64,000 nucleotides of DNA from G963668605 sp963668605 (GTDB lineage Bacteria; Acidobacteriota; Terriglobia; Bryobacterales; Bryobacteraceae), in assembly GCA_963668605.1 (NCBI GenBank), contig OY764903.1:3162001-3226000 (forward strand), given 5' to 3'. Shown here one piece after another: positions 43,832 to 52,085 of this stretch (within the stretch, counting starts at the first letter, position 1; every line of letters starts with the position of its first letter). The notes below the pieces were generated by a model. The model did no database searches, was not told where the DNA came from, and saw only the letters and a program-made list of their open reading frames with translations. The position numbers and the translations under genes are program-made.

Positions 43832-46135
43832 ATGGCTATTCGCAACGAGGATGCGCTCGAGTACCACTCGTCGTCCCCCGCCGGGAAGATCTCTGTTGTG
43901 CCGTCAAAACCATGCCGGTCGCAGCGGGACTTGAGCCTGGCCTATACGCCTGGAGTCGCGGTGCCGTGTCTCGAAATCGAGCGCGACCCCAGCCTGGTCT
44001 ACAAGTACACCGCCAAGGGAAACCTCGTGGCCGTGGTCAGCAACGGCACAGCCGTGCTTGGGCTCGGCAACATCGGCCCCGCCGCAGGCAAGCCCGTTAT
44101 GGAGGGCAAAGGCGTACTCTTCAAACGCTTCGCCGACATCGACGTCTTCGACATCGAATTGGACACGCTCGACGCGAAGGAAATCATTCGCGCGTGCCAA
44201 CTAATGGAGCCGACGTTCGGCGGCATCAATCTCGAAGATATCAAAGCGCCGGAGTGTTTCGAGATCGAAGAAGAACTCAGGCGCACGATGAAGATCCCTG
44301 TGTTTCACGACGACCAACACGGCACGGCGATCATCTCCGGCGCCGCGCTAATCAACGCCGTCGAAATCGCGGGCAAGCGTCTCGCTGATATCAAGCTCGT
44401 GGTCAATGGCGCCGGGGCCAGTGGCATCGCTTGCGCCGAACATTACGTGCACCTCGGCGTGCGCCGCGACCACATCATGATGTGCGACACCAACGGCGTG
44501 ATCTACAAGGGCCGCACTAAGGGCATGAACCCATATAAGGAACGCTTCGCGCGTGAGACCGGGCTGCGCACGTTAACCGAAGCAATGGTGGGCGCCGATG
44601 TTTTTTTTGGCCTCTCGGCGGCCAACTGCGTCACGCCGGAAATGCTGATGGGCATGGCACCGGACCCGATCGTCTTCGCTATGGCCAATCCGGATCCGGA
44701 AATTCCCTACGACGTCGCCATCGCCACGCGCAAGGACGTCATCATGGCGACCGGGCGTTCGGACTTTCCGAATCAGGTCAACAACGTCCTCGGTTTTCCG
44801 TTCATCTTTCGCGGCGCGCTCGACGTGCGCGCCACGGCGATCAACGACGACATGAAGCTGGCCGCCACGCACGCTCTCGCCGCCCTGGCGAAGGAAGATG
44901 TGCCCGATTCCGTGCGCTTGGTCTATGGCGTCGACCAGATGGAGTTCGGACGCCAATATATCATCCCCAAGCCCTTCGATTCGCGCGTACTGATCTGGGT
45001 GGCTTCGGCGGTCGCCAAGGCTGCGATGGAGAGCGGCGTCGCCCAGCAACCGGTCGACATCAATGAGTATAAGGAGCAGTTGCAGCGCCGGCTTGGCAAG
45101 GCGCAAGAGGTGATGCGCTTCATGATCCACAAGGCGCAGCGCGCACCGCAACGCGTCGTGTTCCCCGAGGGCGAGGAGAGCAAGGTGTTGCGCGCGGCGC
45201 AAATTCTAGAGGACGAGCGGATCGCCATTCCGATTCTGGTGGGACGCGAAGACAAGATCCGCGCCAGCATGGAAGAACTGCATTTGCGCATCAAGGACGT
45301 TCGGATCGTCGATCCGGCGAGGTGCGCGCAGATGCCGGCTTACATCGAGGAGTTCTACCGCCTGCGCCAACGCAAGGGCGTGACGCGCGTCGAAGCGGGA
45401 TCGATCCTGAATACGAACACAACCAGCTTCGGCGCCATGATGGTGCACATGGGCGACGCCGACGCACTGCTCGCCGGGCTCAATAAGCACTACTCCGCAA
45501 CGATCCGCCCGGCATTGCAGATTATTCCGCCGCGTGAGGGGCTTAACCGCGTCTCGGGCATGTACATGTTGATCACCCCGAACGGCAAGATCTACTTTCT
45601 AGCCGACACGACGGTGAACATCGAGCCGACGCCGGAAGACTTGGCGGAGATCGCCATCGAGGCAGCCGCGACCGTGCGCAGCTTCGATATCGAACCGAGC
45701 ATCGCCATGCTCTCGTTCTCCAGTTTCGGCAGCACGCGCCATCCGCTCAGCGACAAGGTGCGCCACGCTGTGAATCTCGTAAAAGCGCGCCGCCCCGATC
45801 TGGTGATCGATGGTGAACTGGAAGCCGACGCCGCCGTGACGCCAGAGTTGCTGCAAGACATTTTTCCGTTCAGCACGCTGCAAAAAAGCGCCAACGTGCT
45901 GATCTTTCCCAACCTGGAGGCGGGCAACATTGCTTACCGGCTGCTGATGCGCCTAGGCGGCGCCGAGGCGATTGGACCGATCCTGATGGGGCTCTCCAAA
46001 CCGATCCACGTGTTGCATCGCGCAGCGCAGGTCAACGACATCGTCAACGTGGCCGCGATCGCCGTGGTCGACGCGCAGGTGGCGGCGGGGATCTATCCAG
46101 CGAGTCCACGCCCGCTGGCACAATCGGGCGATTGA
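43832..46135 (+). CDS. maeB: Malic enzyme fused to phosphotransacetylase-like domain
   Basis: A 767-residue MaeB-type enzyme. Residues about 1-420 are NADP-malic enzyme, oxidatively decarboxylating malate to pyruvate: SLAYTPGVAVPCLEIERDPS, AVVSNGTAVLGLGNIGP, PVFHDDQHGTAIISGAAL (metal site) and LVVNGAGASGIACAEHYV (nucleotide site). Residues about 430-767 are a phosphotransacetylase-like domain (VVFPEGEESKVLRAAQIL, NRVSGMYMLITPNGKI), which in characterised MaeB proteins is regulatory and binds acetyl-CoA. Length is standard for the fusion. GGAGGAAAGGA lies upstream of the ATG at 43832. The di-haem peroxidase gene starts 12 bp after its stop. Confidence 0.95.
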   Translation: MAIRNEDALEYHSSSPAGKISVVPSKPCRSQRDLSLAYTPGVAVPCLEIERDPSLVYKYTAKGNLVAVVSNGTAVLGLGNIGPAAGKPVMEGKGVLFKRFADIDVFDIELDTLDAKEIIRACQLMEPTFGGINLEDIKAPECFEIEEELRRTMKIPVFHDDQHGTAIISGAALINAVEIAGKRLADIKLVVNGAGASGIACAEHYVHLGVRRDHIMMCDTNGVIYKGRTKGMNPYKERFARETGLRTLTEAMVGADVFFGLSAANCVTPEMLMGMAPDPIVFAMANPDPEIPYDVAIATRKDVIMATGRSDFPNQVNNVLGFPFIFRGALDVRATAINDDMKLAATHALAALAKEDVPDSVRLVYGVDQMEFGRQYIIPKPFDSRVLIWVASAVAKAAMESGVAQQPVDINEYKEQLQRRLGKAQEVMRFMIHKAQRAPQRVVFPEGEESKVLRAAQILEDERIAIPILVGREDKIRASMEELHLRIKDVRIVDPARCAQMPAYIEEFYRLRQRKGVTRVEAGSILNTNTTSFGAMMVHMGDADALLAGLNKHYSATIRPALQIIPPREGLNRVSGMYMLITPNGKIYFLADTTVNIEPTPEDLAEIAIEAAATVRSFDIEPSIAMLSFSSFGSTRHPLSDKVRHAVNLVKARRPDLVIDGELEADAAVTPELLQDIFPFSTLQKSANVLIFPNLEAGNIAYRLLMRLGGAEAIGPILMGLSKPIHVLHRAAQVNDIVNVAAIAVVDAQVAAGIYPASPRPLAQSGD

Positions 46136-46147
46136 TATTATGGAGGC

Positions 46148-47158
46148 ATGAAGCTCCTCGCGCCGCTCATGCTGCTAATCGCCCTGTGCGGTTGCTCGGT
46201 CGAGAGCGGCGGAACGAAAGCGTTCAGCCCGCAACCGGCGAACTTGAACTCGCGCAAGAATCCGCCCAGCGAGGATAAGATCGCACTGGGCAGAATGCTG
46301 TATTACGACGCGCGCCTCTCGCGGAGCCAGGCGGTATCGTGCAACACCTGTCATCCGCTCACCCGCTACGGCGTCGATGGGACAGCGGTTTCGATCGGCC
46401 ATCGCGGCCTGAAGGGCAACCGCAACGCTCCCACGGTATATAACGCCGCAGGCCACATCGCACAGTTCTGGGACGGCCGCGCTCCCGATGTAGAAGAGCA
46501 GGCCAAGGGGCCGCTGACGAATCCCGTCGAAATGGCCTTGGCGAACGCCGATTCCGCCGTCGCCATGCTGAAGTCGATTCCCGGGTACATGGATCTGTTC
46601 CGCGCGGCGTTTCCCGGCGAGCGGGATCCGATCAGTTTCGACAATATCGCGAAGGCGATCGGCGTCTTCGAACGCGGCTTGACGACACCGACGCGCTGGG
46701 ACCGCTATCTCAACGGTGATGCCAACGCACTCACGCCTGCGGAAAAGGCCGGCTTCCAGACGTTCGCAAAGGCCGGTTGCCCATCCTGCCACATGGGGCC
46801 GCTGCTTGGCGGCAACATTTATCAGAAGCTAGGCATCGCCAATCCCTGGCCCGAAGAGAGCGACATGGGCGTGTTCATGATCAGCAGCAAGGAGGCTGAC
46901 AAGCTCGTTTTCAAGGTTCCGTCGCTGCTGAACATCGCCGAGACCGGCCCGTACTTCCATAATGGCAAGGTGGCGAAGCTTGAAGACGCCGTCCGCAAGA
47001 TGGGCCACTACCAGTTGGGAAAAGAGTTGACCGAAGACGAGGTGCGGGGCATCACGACCTGGCTGCGGAGCCTGACCGGCGAGATCCCGCACGAGTACAT
47101 ACGCAAGCCGGAACTGCCTCCGAACGGCCCGACCACACCCGTGCCCGATCTGTCGTAG
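46148..47158 (+). CDS. Di-haem cytochrome c peroxidase-like lipoprotein
   Basis: A 336-residue MauG/CcpA-family protein. The leader ends in a lipobox (LIALCGC16), so it should be a periplasm-facing lipoprotein. Two c-haem motifs are present: C65-N-T-C68-H69 in the N-terminal half and C211-P-S-C214-H215 in the C-terminal half. AQFWDGRAPDVEEQAKGPLT and PSLLNIAETGPYFHNGKV are conserved family segments. Members reduce H2O2 or oxidise cofactors and electron carriers. Haem attachment would rely on the Ccm system at 55339-61896. It lies 12 bp after maeB and may share its transcript. Confidence 0.92.
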   Translation: MKLLAPLMLLIALCGCSVESGGTKAFSPQPANLNSRKNPPSEDKIALGRMLYYDARLSRSQAVSCNTCHPLTRYGVDGTAVSIGHRGLKGNRNAPTVYNAAGHIAQFWDGRAPDVEEQAKGPLTNPVEMALANADSAVAMLKSIPGYMDLFRAAFPGERDPISFDNIAKAIGVFERGLTTPTRWDRYLNGDANALTPAEKAGFQTFAKAGCPSCHMGPLLGGNIYQKLGIANPWPEESDMGVFMISSKEADKLVFKVPSLLNIAETGPYFHNGKVAKLEDAVRKMGHYQLGKELTEDEVRGITTWLRSLTGEIPHEYIRKPELPPNGPTTPVPDLS

Positions 47159-47185
47159 TGGCATCTCGGCATGGGATAATGAGAC

Positions 47186-47779
47186 GTGCCTAAGCTGAAA
47201 GACGTCGAAGCGCGGCTGCTGCGCACCGAACAGCAACTGCTGCTCTTCCAGAAAGTCAGCCGCTTCATGGTGAAGGAGATGAGCCTGCAGGAAGTGCTGC
47301 AGGCGACCGTCGCCCTAGTAGTGGAGTTTACCAACTGCGATTCGTGTCTGCTCTACCTGATCGACGGCGACGAACTGGTGTTGTGCGCGTCGAGCACGCC
47401 ACACTCTTCGATGGTCGGCAAGGTCCGCCTGAATCTGGGCGAAGGCCTAACGGGATGGGTAGCGCGCGAACGGAGGATGCTGTCCATTTCGCGCGAGGCC
47501 TATAGCGACTCGCGCTTCAAGCTATTTAGCGATCTGCCGGAGGACACTTTTGAAGCGTTTCTTTCCGCGCCCGTGATTGCACGAAACCGGGTTGTCGGCG
47601 TGATCAACGTGCAACATCGCGCACCTCACTCGCACACCGGCAGCGAGATGGAACTGATCACTACGATCGGCGAACAAATGGGCTGTCTGCTGGTGCTGGC
47701 GCGCATGGAGCCGACCGCCGTCGAGGCCGCTAACCATGTGGAGCTTGTGCTCGCATCTATTGCCGGCCCACGTCCGTGA
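47186..47779 (+). CDS. GAF-domain protein
   Basis: A 197-residue cytoplasmic protein starting at GTG 47186. An N-terminal helix, likely coiled-coil (DVEARLLRTEQQLLLFQKV), leads to one GAF domain (about 30-175: LVVEFTNCDSCLLYLIDGDE, LNLGEGLTGWVARERR, SAPVIARNRVVGVINVQHRA). GAF domains bind small ligands, haem or cyclic nucleotides, or mediate dimerisation. There is no kinase, cyclase or DNA-binding output domain, so it is either a partner protein or a free-standing sensor such as a methionine-sulfoxide reductase-like relative. The ligand is unknown. Confidence 0.85.
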   Translation: MPKLKDVEARLLRTEQQLLLFQKVSRFMVKEMSLQEVLQATVALVVEFTNCDSCLLYLIDGDELVLCASSTPHSSMVGKVRLNLGEGLTGWVARERRMLSISREAYSDSRFKLFSDLPEDTFEAFLSAPVIARNRVVGVINVQHRAPHSHTGSEMELITTIGEQMGCLLVLARMEPTAVEAANHVELVLASIAGPRP

Positions 47780-47837
47780 TCTTATGAATGGCGCAATCGG
47801 TGCGGCACGCACCAGCAACCGGATCGGGAGCTTGCTT

Positions 47838-49022
47838 GTGCCGCGCTCCGTCTTGCGCGTGTTCCTCAAAGGACTAGTGCTCACTCTGGCGGCCGTGGGC
47901 GTGGCACTGCCGCAAAAGCCAGCCCCGCCCGCCCCTAGAATCGCGGAGACACCCAAACCGGAACTCGCCAGGCTGGCAGGGAAATGGGAGTTGCAGTTCT
48001 TTCATGACAAAGACGATTCGACGTTCCAGATCCTCGACTTGAAATTCGCTTCGGCGCAACGCGGCGTCGCGATCGGAGAGATCGTCGGCAGGAGTAAGTC
48101 GAAGCCGGCTGCGTTGGTCACTTCGAGCGGCGGCGCCAAGTGGGACTACGTCGAATTGAAGGAGAGCCCGCGTTCGCTCTTCTTCCTCGATGAAACGCAC
48201 GGCTGGATGGTGACGGAAAAGGGCATCTGGACCACGCAGGAGGCTGGCCGCAATTGGACGAAATTGGCGGCGTTGAAAAATATCCTGCGCGTCCATTTCA
48301 CTTCGCCGTCTCGCGGTTGGGCAATCGGCGCTCTCAAGTCTGTGTACGAAACCTCGGACGGCGGCAAGCACTGGACCAAGTTGGAAGACGCGGCAAAGCC
48401 GGCCGGCAATCCGGAATACACCGCGTATCGCTCCATCGCTTTTGCCACCGCAAAAGCCGGCATCATCGCCGGCGCGAGCCGTCCCCCGCGCCGCACCGAC
48501 TCGCCATTCCCTGACTGGATGGAGCCGGAAAGCCAGCGCTTCCGGCGCCAGTGGCCAGCGCTCACGATACTGCTGCAAACTGTCGACGGCGGAGAACACT
48601 GGCGCGCGGACTCAATGTCGATGTTCGGCACTGTGACTCACCTCAGCCTGGCCGACGACCTGCGCGGGTTGGCCCTGATCGAGTTTTTCGACAGCTTCGA
48701 TTTCCCTTCGGAAGTGCACCTGCTGAACCTCGCAACGGGCGCGAATGCGCTCGCCTTCCGGCGCAAGGATCGCGCAGTGACCGACGTGGCGCTGGCGCCG
48801 CACGGCCCCGCTTATCTTGCGGCGATCGAACCGCCAGGCAGTATGCCGCATTCGCCGGTACCCGGCAAGCTCAAGATGCTGCGCAGCGAGGACATGCGGT
48901 TATGGCAGGAGATGGACGTGGATTATCGCGCTACAGCGACGCGCGCCATACTGGCCATCGCCGGTCCGGAGCAGGTTTGGGTGGCAACGGACACAGGCAT
49001 GATCCTCAAGCTCGCGCGCTGA
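47838..49022 (+). CDS. Exported YCF48-like beta-propeller protein
   Basis: A 394-residue protein with a signal peptide (SVLRVFLKGLVLTLAAVGVA). GTG at 47838 is preferred because GGGAG (47826-47830) is 7 nt upstream; the open frame extends back into the GAF gene. Repeats such as HGWMVTEKGIWTTQEAGRNW, GWAIGALKSVYETSDGGKHW and LLQTVDGGEHW are the WxTxDGGxxW blades of YCF48/BNR-type propellers (photosystem II assembly-factor-like). In a non-photosynthetic bacterium these serve as exported scaffold or glycan-binding proteins of unknown role. Confidence 0.8.
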   Translation: MPRSVLRVFLKGLVLTLAAVGVALPQKPAPPAPRIAETPKPELARLAGKWELQFFHDKDDSTFQILDLKFASAQRGVAIGEIVGRSKSKPAALVTSSGGAKWDYVELKESPRSLFFLDETHGWMVTEKGIWTTQEAGRNWTKLAALKNILRVHFTSPSRGWAIGALKSVYETSDGGKHWTKLEDAAKPAGNPEYTAYRSIAFATAKAGIIAGASRPPRRTDSPFPDWMEPESQRFRRQWPALTILLQTVDGGEHWRADSMSMFGTVTHLSLADDLRGLALIEFFDSFDFPSEVHLLNLATGANALAFRRKDRAVTDVALAPHGPAYLAAIEPPGSMPHSPVPGKLKMLRSEDMRLWQEMDVDYRATATRAILAIAGPEQVWVATDTGMILKLAR

Positions 49023-49199
49023 ATTTTTCCCGAAACAAATCTTCGGGCTGCTGTTTTATCCACATGAAATCCACCGAATGGTCATCGTAAACTACTGATT
49101 CCAAATGAAATAAAACTTCAGCAAAACCTTGCCAAGTACGCATTTTTTCGTTGACTAAATTCCGACCCAGGAGCATCATAAGGATGGTTCCAAGAGGTT

Positions 49200-49760
49200 C
49201 AAGGAACAGCGAGCCTAGCGGAAAGTAGCGGGCCTGGAACGGTGATCCGGAATTCGAGGAAATTAAAAAGCTTCGAGATTCGGGGAGCGAAGGGAAATCG
49301 GGCGGACCGCCAAGGTAAGTCTTTCGGTCCGGCTCCGGCAGGGTGCATTGATCCGGAGGGGTGAAAGCCCCGAAGGGGAGCGACTGCTGGAAGCGGGATA
49401 GAAAGTGCCGGACAGGGTACTGGCAACGGGCGACGGATGTTGACGTTCCCCGCAGGCGTGAAAGCGCAGGCGAGGAGCTGAGTTCGGAACCGAACGGGCC
49501 AGGGGAACTGGACGGCATGGCAGCGAAGGGATAGACCGGGAGCTCTGATCCTCCCGCGGTGGGTTCCGAAACGGAATCAGTCGCTAGAGGGAAGCAAAAG
49601 GTCGTTCCGAGATGTCGGCTTCTATTGGGAATGGCAGTGCAGCGCACCTCTAAGCGTTGAGCCGGAGTCGCCCAAAAGCGGCACTGGGGAGCAAAGAGGC
49701 CGACGCTCGGCTAACCTGAATGCCATGTTCCGGCCGTGCATGCCGGTCGGGGAACAAGCT
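49200..49760 (+). ncRNA. Candidate large structured RNA, class unknown
   Basis: A gene-free stretch with an unusual density of perfect stems. GTCCGGC 49327-49333 pairs with GCCGGAC 49407-49413, enclosing GGGG-TGAAAG-CCCC. GTTCG/CGAAC sits at 49482-49495, GGGAG 49538-49542 with CTCCC 49551-49555, TTCCG/CGGAA at 49564-49576, GCCGA/TCGGC at 49699-49711, and TGTTCC 49726-49731 with GGAACA 49751-49756. A long antisense open frame (49006-49647) reads as Pro/Ser/Arg-rich nonsense, as expected opposite a structured RNA. From memory, AAAGCGCAGG followed by GAGCTG also occurs in IscB-associated OMEGA (HEARO) RNAs, but no IscB/IsrB gene is present. Strand and class are unproven. Confidence 0.35.
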
Positions 49761-49786
49761 GAACCACGGGTCACTTGGAACCATTT

Positions 49787-49918
49787 TTATTTTGGTCGCA
49801 GCCCGGTGAAGCGGGCTGAGCGGAAGACTCCGGTCGCTTTCGCGGCACTGTTCGACGCATCGCCATCATCCAGGCTGGAAACCTCCAGCAGCTCGCATTC
49901 CAGTGTGTAGACCTGCAT
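49787..49918 (-). CDS. Possible 43-residue protein coupled to upstream membrane gene
   Basis: An ATG at 49918 shares its A with the TGA of the membrane-protein gene (TGATG), and GAGGAGG lies 6 nt upstream, inside that gene's end. The product, beginning MQVYTLECELLEVSSLDDGD and ending RSARFTGLRPK, has no match that I recognise and no membrane or signal segment. The coupling signals are good, but 43 residues of unknown type could still be fortuitous or a truncated gene. Confidence 0.35.
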   Translation of the reverse strand: MQVYTLECELLEVSSLDDGDASNSAAKATGVFRSARFTGLRPK

Positions 49919-51369
49919 CAACGGCCTCCTCGCGCGCGGCACCCCTCCGAAGAATCTAATCCAAGGCGCTCCAGGTTCGCGAGCGCATCGGCGAGGCACG
50001 GATTGACCCGTAGCGCCCGGCGAAAATCCTCGACGGCGGCTTCGCGCTGCCCCAATGCCAACAGCGCCGCGCCGCGATTATTCAGCGCTTGCGGATCGTT
50101 CGGCGCCAGCGCAAGAGCGCTGCCGAACTCCGGCAGCGCGAGATCCGAGCGTCCAAGCTCCAGATATCTCATCCCTTTTTCGGATGCCGGCCGCGGATCG
50201 CCGGGCGCGAGACTTTTCGCCGCTTCGAGAATGCGCAGTGCTGTCTCAGGATCGGAGGCGCGCGCCAACTGAATCCGCGGACGCAGTTTCCCTGGCGCAC
50301 GCTCGACCGCTTCGCTCCACAGACGCTGCCCGCTGCTCCATACGAACATGCGCGCGACACTCAGCAGCAGCAGCACAGAGGCTATCGAGAGCAGAACCTT
50401 GCGGGGGAACCAGGAGAGCAGCAGGCCGGCGAAGGCGCTGAAGGCGAGCAACGGAAGGTACATGCGCCGGTCGGCCGCGAGATCGGCGGCAGGCAGCACC
50501 GACGAACTCGGCGCGAGCAAAATCAATCCAGCGGCGAACCACCAGCCGTGCGGCGATTTGCGCCAGGCATAAATCGCGATGGCTGCAAGGCCGGCCCAGG
50601 CGAGCCACGAACGCCAGTCGCTGACCACCACAACGCCCGGATCCACCGTGAAACCGTGGGGCAACGCGAGCAGGCGCAGGTATCGAAAGATCACCAGGCC
50701 TTGCGTGGAAAAGTAATCCAACGGCGTGATGCCCGCTCCGGCTCCCGCACCGCCATCGGGAGATCCGGCCAGCGCGGCAAGCACACGCAGCCCCGCAGCC
50801 AACGAGCAGCCGAGCATCACTGCCACAGGCGCGTAGGCGCGATGAAAGAAAAGCAGGAAGAGGGGAAACGTGACGCACTCCTCTTTCGCCAACAAGGCAA
50901 GCGCAAACCAACCCGCGGCGCGCCAGAAGCGCCGATCGAGCCAGGCGCGCCAACTCAGCAGGCAAAAGAGCGTTGCGAGCAGCGTCGCACGCGCGAAGAC
51001 ATAAGCGACCGGTTCGGCTTGAATCGGATGCAGGGCGAAGAGCGCGACGGCGATCAGCGCCGCCTTTTCGGGTATCAAACGCGCGAGCACGCCGTACAAG
51101 AACCACACGGCGAGCAGATGCAGGCACAGGTTGACCGCGTGATAGCCCAGCGGATTGCGCCCGCCTAACTGGTAGTTCAGCCAGAAGGTGAGTTGCGTGA
51201 GCGGGCGCGTTCGCAGCGGCTCCCAGAGATCGAGCCAACCAGTGGGCGAGGTCAGCACCGGATCGGAAAAAATGGAGAAATCGTCGAAGTGGAACGGCGC
51301 GGCGAGGCTCGCACCAAAGGCGATCAGAGCGGCGAGAAGGACAAAGTGAATCGGTCGCAATGCTATCAT
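49918..51369 (-). CDS. TMTC-like multi-spanning membrane protein with C-terminal TPRs
   Basis: A 483-residue inner-membrane protein. ATG at 51369 (MIALRPIHFVLLAALIAFG) is preferred to the 51420 opening, because the latter would run into the divergent nth gene. The first 330 or so residues hold roughly 8-10 hydrophobic segments. The loop FHFDDFSIFSDPVLTSPTGW, with its acidic pair, and FALHPIQAEPVAYVFARA resemble the PMT-like / TMTC glycosyltransferase group. The last 130 residues are TPR repeats (GMRYLELGRSDLALPEFGSA, NRGAALLALGQREAAVEDFR). It probably transfers or handles lipid-linked sugars at the periplasmic face. The start is 15 bp from the divergent nth start. Confidence 0.8.
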   Translation of the reverse strand: MIALRPIHFVLLAALIAFGASLAAPFHFDDFSIFSDPVLTSPTGWLDLWEPLRTRPLTQLTFWLNYQLGGRNPLGYHAVNLCLHLLAVWFLYGVLARLIPEKAALIAVALFALHPIQAEPVAYVFARATLLATLFCLLSWRAWLDRRFWRAAGWFALALLAKEECVTFPLFLLFFHRAYAPVAVMLGCSLAAGLRVLAALAGSPDGGAGAGAGITPLDYFSTQGLVIFRYLRLLALPHGFTVDPGVVVVSDWRSWLAWAGLAAIAIYAWRKSPHGWWFAAGLILLAPSSSVLPAADLAADRRMYLPLLAFSAFAGLLLSWFPRKVLLSIASVLLLLSVARMFVWSSGQRLWSEAVERAPGKLRPRIQLARASDPETALRILEAAKSLAPGDPRPASEKGMRYLELGRSDLALPEFGSALALAPNDPQALNNRGAALLALGQREAAVEDFRRALRVNPCLADALANLERLGLDSSEGCRARGGR

Positions 51370-51384
51370 GTTAGCCCAGAGAAT

Positions 51385-52044
51385 ATGAAACCCCCTAAGA
51401 CCGCCGCCGAACGCAAGCAACGTGTTGACAGGATTCTAAAAGGGCTCGACAAGTTGTTCCCCGATGCTGTCTGCGCGCTCGATCATAAGGACGCCTGGGA
51501 GTTGCTCGTCTCGACGATTCTCTCGGCGCAGTGCACCGACGAGCGCGTCAACAAAGTGACGCCCGGCCTGTTCCAGAAGTACCCCACGATACGCGACTTC
51601 GCAGCCGTGAGCCAGGCCGAACTGTCGCAGGATATTCGCTCGACGGGCTTCTTCAACAACAAAGCGAAGTCGATCATCGGCGCGGCCAAGAAGATCATCG
51701 CGGACTTCGGCGGCAAAGTGCCGAAAACGATGGAGCAATTGGTGACCGTGCCGGGCGCCGCACGCAAGACAGCGAACGTCGTGCTTGGCACGGCGTTCGG
51801 AATCGCCAGCGGAGTGGTAGTCGACACGCATGTGACGCGGCTCTCAATGCGCCTCGATCTCACGAAGGAGAAGGATCCGGTAAAGATCGAGCAGGACCTC
51901 ATGAAGATCATCCCGGCTGAAAAATGGATCCTCTTCTCACACCAGCTCATCCATTTCGGACGGCAGGTGTGCGTAGCGCGCAAGCCGCGTTGCGCCGAAT
52001 GCGCGCTGAATGAGTTGTGCTACTCGGGCGACAAGACCAGCTAA
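51385..52044 (+). CDS. nth: Endonuclease III
   Basis: A 219-residue bifunctional DNA glycosylase/AP lyase removing oxidised pyrimidines. ATG at 51385 gives the family length. The N-terminal part has the HhH-GPD fold (WELLVSTILSAQCTDERVNK). The hairpin and catalytic lysine lie in VPGAARKTANVVLG, where the usual G-V-G before R-K is G-A-A. The catalytic aspartate is in VVDTHVTRLS. The C-terminal 4Fe-4S cluster motif is intact: C-x6-C-x2-C-x5-C in CVARKPRCAECALNELC. It is divergent from the membrane-protein gene (15-bp gap, so promoters overlap the coding starts). The group II intron begins 41 bp past its stop, pointing towards it. Confidence 0.95.
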   Translation: MKPPKTAAERKQRVDRILKGLDKLFPDAVCALDHKDAWELLVSTILSAQCTDERVNKVTPGLFQKYPTIRDFAAVSQAELSQDIRSTGFFNNKAKSIIGAAKKIIADFGGKVPKTMEQLVTVPGAARKTANVVLGTAFGIASGVVVDTHVTRLSMRLDLTKEKDPVKIEQDLMKIIPAEKWILFSHQLIHFGRQVCVARKPRCAECALNELCYSGDKTS

Positions 52045-52085
52045 TTTGCACGGAGCGCCTGCCCTGGGTTTGGCCGGATCGGGGG

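Noticed and set aside
49006..49647. A 213-residue minus-strand open frame, with a plausible-looking 57-residue tail from ATG 49179
   Set aside because: Most of it is Pro/Ser/Phe-rich text opposite the hairpin block, with no ribosome site, and it overlaps the YCF48-like gene end. The tail has ordinary composition but no start signal; a relic cannot be excluded.
50089..51168. A 359-residue plus-strand open frame
   Set aside because: Antisense to the TMTC-like membrane gene and made of Arg/Glu/Gln-rich repeats of no known family.
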